From contig JBFHVA010000179.1 in assembly GCA_041589735.1 (NCBI GenBank), positions 1-7,303 on the forward strand: DNA of 7,303 nt, in the 5' to 3' direction. Every line of letters begins with the position of its first letter. Position 1 is the stretch's first letter. This DNA comes from CAMYJH01 sp041589735. Lineage in GTDB: Bacteria > Pseudomonadota > Gammaproteobacteria > HK1. Under the pieces are notes generated by a model. It made no database searches. It saw nothing but the letters and a program-made list of their open reading frames with translations, and was not told where the DNA came from. The position numbers and the translations under genes are program-made. Of the stretch, positions 1-6,000 are shown in pieces.

Positions 1-336
1 AAGCAGGTTGGCGCGCTGAATGAACAGCGAGTCGAGACTGCCGCCGTTGTATTCGATCCCGCTTTGCTCGCAGCGTACGCTGAAGCTCATGTCCGAGTCC
101 CGCGACTCGACGCCAAGATGACCGAATAATCGGCACAGGTTCGGATAGTTCGGCTGGTTGAAGACAATAAAGCCGGTGTCCACCGGAATGGTGCGCTGGC
201 CTTCGCGAACGTCGACGGTGTTGGTGTGACCGCCGAGGTAATCACCGGATTCGAACAGCGTCACTTTGTGTTTTTGCGACAGCACGTGCGCGCAGCTCAG
301 ACCCGAGATACCGCTTCCAACGATGGCAACGTTCAT
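1..336 (-). CDS. FAD/NAD(P)-binding oxidoreductase, COG2907-type (5' part only)
   Basis: The gene starts at 336 and runs off the left edge; 112 codons are visible and stay open to base 1. The protein begins MNVAIVGSGISGLS, a Rossmann dinucleotide-binding fold with G7-x-G9-x-x-G12 and an acidic residue (E29) at the end of the second strand, followed by a GGHTNTV segment at 35-41, as in amine-oxidase-like flavoproteins. The stretch around 51-60 (PVDTGFIVFN) is typical of the COG2907 'predicted NAD/FAD-binding protein' group. The substrate is unknown. Its ATG overlaps the desaturase stop codon as ATGA, so translation is probably coupled. Members of this family often sit beside DUF1365 and cyclopropane-fatty-acid-synthase-like genes (known from other proteobacteria), which would lie beyond the left edge and cannot be seen. 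With a desaturase directly upstream, a role in modifying membrane fatty acids is a reasonable inference. Confidence 0.85.
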   Translation of the reverse strand, partial: MNVAIVGSGISGLSCAHVLSQKHKVTLFESGDYLGGHTNTVDVREGQRTIPVDTGFIVFNQPNYPNLCRLFGHLGVESRDSDMSFSVRCEQSGIEYNGGSLDSLFIQRANLL

Positions 337-1304
337 GATTGTTCCGCCCCCGTTGTCTTTTTGTCTTTGAGCACTTGGCGCGGAACGCTTCGGAGGTCCT
401 TTACCAGTCCGACCCAGGCCAGCGCGCGCAGCAGCAGATAAGAGATATCGACTTCCCACCAGTAGAAGCCCTGACGGGCGGCGGCCGGAAAGCGGTGATG
501 ATTGTTGTGCCAGCCCTCCCCGAGGGTGATCAGGGCGAGCCAGAAGTTGTTGCGGCTGTCGTCGCTGGTTTCGAACCGGCGCGAACCGAAGCGATGGGCG
601 AGGGAGTTAATGGAGTAGGTAGCGTGGTAAAGCAGAACGGTGGAGATGAAAAACCCCCACACCAGCATCTGCGGGCCATCGGTGCCGAGCCCCGGCGCCG
701 CGTCGCGCAGCCAGGCGCCGAGAAAATAACAGCCAGCGCCGAACAGTACGAAAGGCAGCCAGTCCACCCGCTCCAGAAACTTGAGCTCCGGATACCGGAG
801 CCAGTCTTTTACCCTTTGCTCCTGCAGGGCGAAGCTTTTGCGGGTTAAGAACCACAGGGTGTGACTGAACCACATTCCCTGGTGTGAAGGCGAGTGGGGA
901 TCCTCGCGGGTATCAGCCGTCGCGTGGTGTTCACGATGGTGGCCCGCCCACCACAGCGGGCCCCGCTGCCCGGCGGTGCAACCGAGCACGGCCATGATGA
1001 ACTGCACCGGCCGGCTGACGCGAAATGCGCGATGACCGAAATAGCGGTGGTAAAAGGCGGTAATGAAAAACATCCGCAGCAGGTAAAAGCCGACGGCGGC
1101 CGCCAGCGCGGTGGGGCTCACTCCGGTAAAAATCGCGCCGAAGCAGGCGACGTGCATTCCGATAAACGGCAGCAGTCTCATCCAGTCCAGGCGGCGGCCA
1201 TCCGCCTCGCCGGTAATGGTCATGGCGCCCGGATCGTTAATGAGCCAGTGCCAGGCCTTAAGCCAGGGCGAATGATCGATGGTTGCTGCTGCGGTAGTGG
1301 TCAT
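333..1304 (-). CDS. Membrane fatty acid (acyl-CoA) desaturase
   Basis: This 323-residue protein is a membrane di-iron desaturase that would introduce a double bond into an acyl chain using O2 and electrons from a separate donor. All three histidine boxes are present: H86-RYFG-H91, H123-RE-H126-H127 and H266-NN-H269-H270, plus the NSLAH motif near 233-237 found in the stearoyl-CoA delta-9 type. Hydrophobic segments lie at about 43-82, 101-120, 182-198 and 212-230, matching the usual four-helix layout. Length is normal for bacterial members. The start at 1304 is supported by AGGA four bases upstream (1309-1312). The 3' end overlaps the flavoprotein start by 4 bp. The upstream gap carries a phased hexamer array, suggesting control by the adjacent two-component system. 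The delta-9 position and the acyl-CoA rather than acyl-lipid substrate are family inference, not visible in the sequence. Confidence 0.95.
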   Translation of the reverse strand: MTTTAAATIDHSPWLKAWHWLINDPGAMTITGEADGRRLDWMRLLPFIGMHVACFGAIFTGVSPTALAAAVGFYLLRMFFITAFYHRYFGHRAFRVSRPVQFIMAVLGCTAGQRGPLWWAGHHREHHATADTREDPHSPSHQGMWFSHTLWFLTRKSFALQEQRVKDWLRYPELKFLERVDWLPFVLFGAGCYFLGAWLRDAAPGLGTDGPQMLVWGFFISTVLLYHATYSINSLAHRFGSRRFETSDDSRNNFWLALITLGEGWHNNHHRFPAAARQGFYWWEVDISYLLLRALAWVGLVKDLRSVPRQVLKDKKTTGAEQS

Positions 1305-1326
1305 GCGGTCCTGTCCGCATTACTGG

Positions 1327-1343
1327 CGCGCCCGGCGGGCGCG
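1327..1343 (-). other. GC-only inverted repeat in the desaturase 5' leader
   Basis: CGCGCCC (1327-1333) and GGGCGCG (1337-1343) are perfect 7-base inverted arms around a 3-base GGC loop. The hairpin would sit 23 to 39 bases upstream of the desaturase start codon, just 5' of its ribosome binding site. There is no T-run after it on either strand, so it does not look like an intrinsic terminator. It may shape the mRNA leader, or be a by-product of high GC. Confidence 0.4.
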
Positions 1344-1375
1344 GTCCCAGGTTGCGAGCGGGCAGGATCGCTAAA

Positions 1376-1390
1376 GGGGCGTGAAGCCCC
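1376..1390 (-). terminator. Weak terminator-like hairpin after the kinase gene
   Basis: On the minus strand GGGGC-TTCAC-GCCCC forms a 5-bp stem with a 5-base loop, followed by TTT and then AG. It lies 38 bases past the kinase stop codon, so it could partly terminate the regulator-kinase transcript. The stem and T-run are short, and the loop coincides with the first hexamer of the phased array, so the symmetry may be incidental. Confidence 0.2.
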
Positions 1391-1419
1391 GGTGTAGGAC
1401 ACGTGAAGATTCCGTGAAG
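1381..1419. promoter_or_regulatory. Four-copy, 11-bp-phased GTGAAG operator array
   Basis: On the plus strand the hexamers GTGAAG (1381), GTGTAG (1392), GTGAAG (1403) and GTGAAG (1414) start exactly 11 bases apart; on the minus strand they read CTTCAC/CTACAC. Same-face direct repeats of a hexamer with a 5-base spacer are the standard binding site of OmpR/PhoB-family dimers, so this looks like two adjacent dimer sites. It begins 77 bases upstream of the desaturase start and ends 8 bases past the kinase stop. A related two-copy site precedes the neighbouring response regulator gene, which makes that protein the natural candidate binder. The repeats and spacing are seen directly; binding is inferred. 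Confidence 0.6.
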
Positions 1420-1427
1420 GCGGGCGC

Positions 1428-2759
1428 CTAAACCCCGGCTTCTGCGGATCCGCGGGTCGCGGCCTCCTCGCAGCGGGACTGTGGAAACTCAACGATGACG
1501 CGGGTTCCGACGCCGATCTCGCTGCTGACATGGACCGGCCAGCCGAACCGGTCGGAAAGGCGCTTGACGATCGTCAGGCCCACCCCGTGGCCGCCGCGCT
1601 GGCGCGCCCCGCCGCGATAGAAGGGCTCGAACACCCGGTCCACGTCTTCTCTCGGCATGCCGCGGCCGCTGTCCTCTATGGAAACGCTGCCTGGGCGTAT
1701 TTGAACGGTTACCGTTCCGCTGTCCGTATAGTCGAACGCGTTTCTGATCAGGTTTCCGAACAGAACAGAGACCACCTTGTCGGAGGCCTCGGCGATCAGG
1801 CGACAGCTTGAGTCGACCGTTACCTCCACCGGCTTGGCCCCAAGCTGAACCTGGGCGCGCTCGATCTCCTCGGAAATGATGTCGTTGATGCAAACGGGAT
1901 TGATTGAAAGGCCGTGCTCGGATTCCCGCGCCAGCAGCAGAAACACCTCGGTGAGCTCCTCCATGTCCGCGGCGGCCCGCCGGATCCGGAGCACGGAATT
2001 TCGCGCCGGGGTATCCAGCTCCTGCTCGCTCAGCAGCATATCGGAAGCAATTTTAATCACCGTGAGCGGGCTCCTGAGCTCGTGGCTGGCATCGCGGGTG
2101 AAGTTTCTTTCCCGCTCCGCGAACTCGTTGATCCGCCTGGAAAGCCGCTCCAGCGCGTCCGCCAGCGCGACGATCTCCCGGTCCGGATTTCCGGGCAGGC
2201 TTTGGGTTGAAAACACTGCCGCGTCCGGAGCTTCCGGGTCCATCCTGTGCACTTGGCGCGACAGCCAGAGAATGGGCGAAAGCGCGCTCCTGGAGAGACG
2301 GTAGCCAATGAAGGTGAGCAGGTAGATGACGACGAGCACGCTGGCCAGCGGCACCAGGCCGAAGTAAAGCGCCAGCTCGCCCACCCGCTCTCCGTCGAAG
2401 ACCAGGAACAGGCGCTGATTTTCCTTCTCCATGACGTAGACGACGGAGAAATCGGGTTGATCGGGAAGATGATGAAAGCCCGGCGCGAGCTCTCGAAGCG
2501 CTTCCGGCACCGGCTCGGTCCCGGCATCCCCGCTCATGAAGGCCGTGAGATTGAGGGTATCCGGCAGCGGGAATCCGGGGTCCGCTTGCCGTTTTTCCCA
2601 GAAGTAGCTGGCCTCTTCCCGCAACGCCTGCTTGATTAGCAGCTCTTCGATCGCAAACGCCGCGGCGTAGACGCCGAGGATGGCGGCCAGGGCGATCAGA
2701 ATTGCCTGGAATAAAAAGGCCCGTCCGAACCGCTCGCCGAGCCCGATTTTACCCGCCAT
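1428..2759 (-). CDS. Two-component sensor histidine kinase
   Basis: This 443-residue inner-membrane kinase has a transmembrane helix at about 15-36, a periplasmic sensor region of about 95 residues (37-131), a second helix at about 132-153, a HAMP-like linker to about 210, and a complete kinase core. The phosphoacceptor motif ASHELRSPL spans 224-232 with H226. The ATP-binding domain has the N box (N336, N340), G1 box DSGRGM at 363-368, F box FEPF at 377-380 and G2 box GHGVGL at 390-395. Nothing essential appears missing. It overlaps the response regulator gene by 11 bp and has no clear ribosome binding site of its own, so translational coupling is likely. The periplasmic region (notably FWEKRQADPGFPLPDTLNLT at 53-72) matches no sensor domain I can name with confidence, so the stimulus is unknown. 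The adjacent desaturase suggests a membrane or envelope signal. Confidence 0.95.
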   Translation of the reverse strand: MAGKIGLGERFGRAFLFQAILIALAAILGVYAAAFAIEELLIKQALREEASYFWEKRQADPGFPLPDTLNLTAFMSGDAGTEPVPEALRELAPGFHHLPDQPDFSVVYVMEKENQRLFLVFDGERVGELALYFGLVPLASVLVVIYLLTFIGYRLSRSALSPILWLSRQVHRMDPEAPDAAVFSTQSLPGNPDREIVALADALERLSRRINEFAERERNFTRDASHELRSPLTVIKIASDMLLSEQELDTPARNSVLRIRRAAADMEELTEVFLLLARESEHGLSINPVCINDIISEEIERAQVQLGAKPVEVTVDSSCRLIAEASDKVVSVLFGNLIRNAFDYTDSGTVTVQIRPGSVSIEDSGRGMPREDVDRVFEPFYRGGARQRGGHGVGLTIVKRLSDRFGWPVHVSSEIGVGTRVIVEFPQSRCEEAATRGSAEAGV

Positions 2760-3450
2760 CGGATTCAGCCAGCCGGTATCCGGTACTTTGCACCGTGTGC
2801 AAAAGCGGCGCGTCGAAAGGTCTGTCGATCTGCTTGCGCAGGTTGTAGACGTGGCTTCTCAAGGTGTCGCTGTCCGGCAGCACGTCGCCCCAAACCTCAC
2901 GCTCAATTTGCCGCCGGTTGACCACGCGCGGCGACGCCCGCATCAGAACCGTGAGGATCTTGAGCCCTATAGGAGTGAGCGTGATGTCCTTTCCGCCCCG
3001 CCGGACCTTAAGCGTGCCGGTGTCCAGGCTAAGATCGGCGACCCGCAGGACTTCCGGGCTGATCTTCCCGCGGCGACGCCGGATCAGTGCCCGAACCCGC
3101 GCCTCGAGCTCCTGGATCTCGAAAGGTTTGACCAGATAATCGTCGGCCCCTGCGTTCAGACCCGCGAGCTTGTCATGCAGCGCATCGCGCGCCGTCAGCA
3201 TCAATACCGCGGTGTCCCTCCGGGCTTCCTTGCGCAGCTTCTCGCACAGATCCAGTCCATCCATCCCCGGAAGCATCAGATCCAGCACCATCACGTCGTA
3301 GTCGTTGGTCACCGCCAGGTGCAGGCCGGTAATGCCATCCGCCGCGTAGTCCACGTCATAACCGCGGTGCTCCAGGTAGGCGTAGACCATCTCCGCGATG
3401 TCGCGGTGGTCTTCGATCAGGAGAATGCTGCCGCTTTCGGTGTTTTCCAT
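2749..3450 (-). CDS. OmpR-family DNA-binding response regulator
   Basis: This 233-residue cytoplasmic transcription factor has an N-terminal receiver domain (about 7-122) and a C-terminal winged-helix domain (about 135-228). Receiver residues are complete: acidic pair E13/D14, phosphoacceptor D57 in VLDLMLPGMDG, T86 and K108 in VKPF. The winged-helix part shows the recognition region DTLRSHVYNLRKQID (195-209) and the terminal hairpin TVQSTGYRL. It is the likely phosphotransfer partner of the overlapping kinase gene. The start at 3450 has only a modest AGG a few bases upstream. Paired GTGA(A/C)G repeats lie about 60 bases upstream of this start, and a four-copy version precedes the desaturase, so autoregulation plus control of the lipid genes is a good inference. 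The specific subfamily (for example ColR-, QseB- or PmrA-like) cannot be settled by eye. Confidence 0.96.
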   Translation of the reverse strand: MENTESGSILLIEDHRDIAEMVYAYLEHRGYDVDYAADGITGLHLAVTNDYDVMVLDLMLPGMDGLDLCEKLRKEARRDTAVLMLTARDALHDKLAGLNAGADDYLVKPFEIQELEARVRALIRRRRGKISPEVLRVADLSLDTGTLKVRRGGKDITLTPIGLKILTVLMRASPRVVNRRQIEREVWGDVLPDSDTLRSHVYNLRKQIDRPFDAPLLHTVQSTGYRLAESDGG

Positions 3451-3477
3451 CAGCCTGTACGCGTACCGACATACGCG

Positions 3478-3483
3478 AGTATA
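3478..3483 (-). promoter_or_regulatory. Candidate -10 element of the response regulator promoter
   Basis: On the minus strand the hexamer TATACT (5 of 6 matches to TATAAT) lies 27 bases upstream of the response regulator start. No good -35 hexamer is found 16 to 18 bases further upstream, while the paired operator repeats lie about 25 bases upstream of it. This would suit an activator-dependent promoter. Transcript start not known. Confidence 0.4.
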
Positions 3484-3508
3484 AACCCGACATTAAAACC
3501 AGTTCCGC

Positions 3509-3525
3509 GTGACGATTATGTGAAG
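3509..3525. promoter_or_regulatory. Two-copy GTGA(A/C)G operator in the divergent control region
   Basis: GTGACG (3509-3514) and GTGAAG (3520-3525) start 11 bases apart on the plus strand. The 19-base core at 3508-3526 matches 1402-1420, upstream of the desaturase, at 16 positions. It lies 58 bases upstream of the response regulator start and 79 bases upstream of the lysE-family start, so one dimer site could affect both divergent units. Its spacing fits an OmpR-family dimer. The match and phasing are seen; binding is inferred. Confidence 0.55.
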
Positions 3526-3604
3526 GGGGCGCGCTGCCTCATCGATGGAAATCGACCGCCGGACGCCGTAGCATGAGCCGGCCTCGATTCAACGGTTCTT
3601 GCCG

Positions 3605-4249
3605 ATGCACCTGCTTCCTGACGGCACCACGCTGCTTATTTTTCTCGGCGCCTCCCTGGTGCTTCTGGTCACGCCGGGGCCAGCGGTTTTTTACATCGTC
3701 GCCCGAAGCATCGACCAGGGACGGATGGCGGGTATGGTCTCGACGCTCGGAGTGGCCGCAGGTTCCTGCCTGCACATCATCGCGGCGGCGCTGGGGATTT
3801 CCGCGCTGCTGGCATCCTCCGCGGTGGCTTTCAACGTGGTCAAGCTCATCGGCGCCGCCTACCTCATCTATCTCGGCGTGCGGAAATTTCTGGTTCCGGA
3901 TCCGGTGGAGACCGACGTTCACGTGGCGCGCAGGCGGCTTCGCGAGATCTTTATTCAAGGCGTGATCGTCAACGTCTTCAACCCGAAGACCGCGCTTTTC
4001 TTTCTCGCCTTCCTGCCGCAGTTCGTCGATGTCACCAAAGGTCACGTGGCGCTGCAGATGATTCTGCTCGGCGTGGTGTTTGTGCTCTTGGGCGTCTTGA
4101 GTGACGGAACTTATGCGGTCGCCGCGGGCAGCTTCGGGAAGTGGCTCAAAAGTCACGCCGGGGTTTTGCGCGCGCAGCGCTACTTCGCCGGCAGCGTCTT
4201 CATCACCTTAGGCGTGCTCACCGCCGCCACCGGCAACGGTAAAAAATAA
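3605..4249 (+). CDS. LysE/RhtB-family amino acid exporter
   Basis: The protein of about 214 residues is a small inner-membrane exporter of the LysE/RhtB family, which pumps amino acids or related metabolites out of the cell. The family signature LVTPGPAVFYIVARSIDQGR sits at about residues 20-39, followed by GxAAG, the long hydrophobic stretch to ALGISALLASS, and LIGAAYLIYLGVRKFL near 78-93. The second half has the conserved GVIVNVFNPKTALFFLAFLPQFV segment and a further pair of hydrophobic helices. I chose ATG at 3605; a TTG two codons earlier (3599) is possible, and neither has a convincing ribosome binding site. An in-frame stop at 3569 excludes a much longer protein. It is 21 bp upstream of the dioxygenase gene on the same strand, so the two are probably cotranscribed. 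The exported substrate cannot be read from the sequence. Confidence 0.92.
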   Translation: MHLLPDGTTLLIFLGASLVLLVTPGPAVFYIVARSIDQGRMAGMVSTLGVAAGSCLHIIAAALGISALLASSAVAFNVVKLIGAAYLIYLGVRKFLVPDPVETDVHVARRRLREIFIQGVIVNVFNPKTALFFLAFLPQFVDVTKGHVALQMILLGVVFVLLGVLSDGTYAVAAGSFGKWLKSHAGVLRAQRYFAGSVFITLGVLTAATGNGKK

Positions 4250-4270
4250 ACTCGGGAAGTTGCGCCGCAC

Positions 4271-5137
4271 GTGTCCGCCACCAAGCAAGCGAATCGGCTG
4301 AAGGTCAGCCCGCTGAGCCAGATAATGGCGGCGGAAGTGCGCGGCGTGGATCTCGATAAACCGGTTTCCAGAGCTCTGGGCGAGATGCTCAACGCGGCAT
4401 TTCTCGACCATCAGGTCTTGTGCGTTCGCGATCAAAGACTGACGCCCGCCCAGTACGTGAAAGCCGCCAGAATTTTCGGCAAGCCGCAAGCGCAGATCGT
4501 CAAACACTTCCTGCATGAAAATGAGCCGCTGATTTCTCTGGTGTCGAGCGTTGACAACCGCGATAAAGTCGGCGATGGCAAGCCTATCGTGCGCGGCCCG
4601 TACTGGCACACTGACGACTCCTTCTTCGAAATACCGGCCAAGGCGACCATGCTGTTCGCGATTCAAATCCCCGACGGCCGCGGGGATACCTGGTTCGCCA
4701 ATATGTATGCGGCTTACGACGCGCTGGACGACGCGACCAAGAAACGCATCGAGGATTTAACAGCGGTGCATAAATACGTGAGCCGAAGAGCAGGGGCCAA
4801 GGTGGCAAAGCTCTCAGGCGACGATGAGAAAAAAACGCCGGACGTTTCTCATCCCCTGGTGCGCACCCATCCGCAAACGGGACGCAAATCGCTTTACCTG
4901 AACCCGAACCGCATCGACCATATCGAAGATATGCCGCTCGAAGAGAGTGACGCGCTGCTGGACGCGCTTTATGCCCATGCCTTCGAAGAACGGTTTCACT
5001 ATCGCCACCGCTGGCAGCAAGGCGATCTGCTCATCTGGGACAACCGATGCACCATGCACCGGGCGAGCACCGATCTGAAGCCCGGTGACCGCCGGCTGCT
5101 TCACCGGATACTGCTCAAGGGTACGCGCCCGTTTTAA
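4271..5137 (+). CDS. TauD/TfdA-family Fe(II)/2-oxoglutarate dioxygenase
   Basis: This 288-residue cytoplasmic oxygenase would couple 2-oxoglutarate decarboxylation to hydroxylation of a small substrate. The iron-binding facial triad is visible: H113-x-D115 in the motif WHTDDSF and H263 in CTMHRAS. The 2-oxoglutarate-binding arginine is probably R279 in DRRLLHRIL, with R275 nearby. Length and layout match TauD and TfdA (about 280-300 residues). The start is GTG at 4271 with GGGAAG ending 11 bases upstream; no ATG is available between the preceding in-frame stop and this point. The true substrate is unknown: family members act on taurine, chlorophenoxyacetates, sulfonates, alkyl sulfates, amino acid derivatives and others. 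Pairing with a LysE-type exporter suggests a small, possibly amino-acid-like metabolite, but this is only inference. It converges with the NlpC/P60 gene, with 30 bp between stops and no clear terminator. Confidence 0.93.
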   Translation: MSATKQANRLKVSPLSQIMAAEVRGVDLDKPVSRALGEMLNAAFLDHQVLCVRDQRLTPAQYVKAARIFGKPQAQIVKHFLHENEPLISLVSSVDNRDKVGDGKPIVRGPYWHTDDSFFEIPAKATMLFAIQIPDGRGDTWFANMYAAYDALDDATKKRIEDLTAVHKYVSRRAGAKVAKLSGDDEKKTPDVSHPLVRTHPQTGRKSLYLNPNRIDHIEDMPLEESDALLDALYAHAFEERFHYRHRWQQGDLLIWDNRCTMHRASTDLKPGDRRLLHRILLKGTRPF

Positions 5138-5167
5138 GTGGACGCATGCAGAGCTTGGGTTTGCGAT

Positions 5168-5767
5168 TCAGAAAAGTCGGCCGGCGCCGATGAAGCGGTT
5201 GCGCCAGAAGCGCGATCTGAGACTGGCGTAAGACACCCGCTTGCCGCTGGACGGTGCGTGGACCATGCGGCCGTTGCCGAGATAGATCGCGGCGTGGGAA
5301 ACCTTCTTGCCGTCGAGCTTGAAGAAGAGAATGTCGCCGGTGCGAAGCTCAGAGCGATGCACGGGCTGCGCGTGGCGGTAAAGATCCCTTGTCGTCCTCG
5401 GTGAGCGCAGTCCAATTCGCTTGTAGGAATAGTAAATCAGCCCGCTGCAGTCGAATCCCGACGACGGCGAGCTGCCGCCATAGCGGTAACGGACACCCAC
5501 CATTTCCTTGGCCACCATCGCCATGTGGTAGTTCGGTTTGTAATCGTCCGGGCGCGGCGCCTGGGTAGCCTGAGAGTGATTGCTGGTGCTCGGAGCGGTG
5601 TGACTTGCGACGACGACCCCGCGTTGCTCCACCGGCGCCCGGTACACTTCGCTGGAACCGCAGCCGGCCAGGAAAGCCGTGACCAGCGCGATTGCCAACC
5701 CGGCGAAGGGGGCTTTTCTGCCAATGGACCGGCGGGTGTTCGGGAATTTTCGCGCGTCAAAGGTCAT
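5168..5767 (-). CDS. NlpC/P60-family peptidoglycan endopeptidase lipoprotein
   Basis: This 199-residue lipoprotein probably cleaves peptide cross-links or stem peptides in the cell wall, like E. coli Spr/MepS. The N-terminus has a basic region, a hydrophobic stretch at about 20-32 and the lipobox LAGC with lipidated C36. A linker rich in Ser, Thr, Pro and Gln runs to about 78. The NlpC/P60 domain follows, with catalytic C107 in FDCSGL, H158 in VSHAAIYLG and third residue H170 in MVHAPSSG. The RTTRDLY segment at 124-130 is also typical. No SH3 domain is present. The residue after the lipidated Cys is Gly, so an outer-membrane location is likely by the +2 rule. The start at 5767 lacks a Shine-Dalgarno sequence and lies in the 3' arm of a long dyad, which is unusual. 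TRRSIGRK at 11-18 resembles a Tat signal. Confidence 0.95.
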   Translation of the reverse strand: MTFDARKFPNTRRSIGRKAPFAGLAIALVTAFLAGCGSSEVYRAPVEQRGVVVASHTAPSTSNHSQATQAPRPDDYKPNYHMAMVAKEMVGVRYRYGGSSPSSGFDCSGLIYYSYKRIGLRSPRTTRDLYRHAQPVHRSELRTGDILFFKLDGKKVSHAAIYLGNGRMVHAPSSGKRVSYASLRSRFWRNRFIGAGRLF

Positions 5768-5804
5768 GAAATACAGGGCGATATCCGTAGTCCCTATATT
5801 TCAT
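5766..5804 (-). promoter_or_regulatory. Long dyad / start-codon hairpin before the NlpC/P60 gene
   Basis: Plus-strand ATGAAATACAGGG (5766-5778) and CCCTATATTTCAT (5792-5804) are 13-base inverted arms with one mismatch around a 13-base spacer. In minus-strand RNA the mismatch becomes a G-U wobble, so all 13 pairs form, and the A and U of the gene's start codon are in the stem. In plus-strand RNA it would be a C-A mismatch. This could be a translation-controlling hairpin or a DNA operator near the transcript start. The symmetry is seen directly; the function is inferred. Confidence 0.5.
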
Positions 5805-6000
5805 CTTAGAAGGCCCTTGCGTGCCGGCAAGGCGAATTGTGCCAATTCGGTCACGCGGGGCCCGTCCACGGGACCTAAATGCGCGCACAAGGCCAGCCGG
5901 CCACTCCGTTTCCTAGGAATGCCCAGCCTGCGGCGTGGTCAACTCGGTCGGCGATCCGGCCGCCGCCGCCGGCCGCTGAAATCATGAATTCCGAGTAACT
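5768..6000. other. Intergenic region between NlpC/P60 gene and metB
   Basis: This 233-bp gap holds no convincing gene. Besides the dyad at its left end it contains a small inverted repeat, CGAATT-gtgcc-AATTCG (5833-5849), and a GC-rich pair CGGCCG (5957-5962) and CGGCCG (5970-5975) lying 26 to 44 bases past the metB stop. The latter could fold at the 3' end of the metB transcript but has no T-run, so it is at best a weak or factor-dependent terminator. Confidence 0.6.
5803..5830 (-). promoter_or_regulatory. Weak candidate promoter for the NlpC/P60 gene
   Basis: On the minus strand TTGCCG (5830-5825; 4 of 6 to the -35 consensus) and TAAGAT (5808-5803; 4 of 6 to the -10 consensus) are separated by 16 bases. 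Transcription would start within the adjacent dyad, some 30 bases before the start codon. Both hexamers are weak, so this is a guess from position and spacing. Confidence 0.25.

Noticed and set aside
339..848. Plus-strand open frame antisense to the desaturase
   Set aside because: No recognisable motif; the opposite strand encodes the histidine boxes of the desaturase.
2680..3576. Plus-strand open frame of 298 codons across the response regulator gene
   Set aside because: The opposite strand gives a complete OmpR-family regulator with all catalytic residues. This frame has no family resemblance and spans the regulator's own promoter and the kinase start.
3539..4156. Long open frame on the minus strand, antisense to the exporter gene
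   Set aside because: Its translation is rich in charged residues with no recognisable fold, and it mirrors the hydrophobic exporter reading on the other strand. It is a GC-driven shadow frame.
5138..5167. Possible bidirectional terminator between the converging dioxygenase and NlpC/P60 genes
   Set aside because: The 30-bp gap has no hairpin with adjoining T-run on either strand.
5679..5987. Plus-strand open frame across the NlpC/P60 start and the gap to metB
   Set aside because: Arginine- and proline-rich translation without domains, overlapping a well-supported signal peptide on the other strand.
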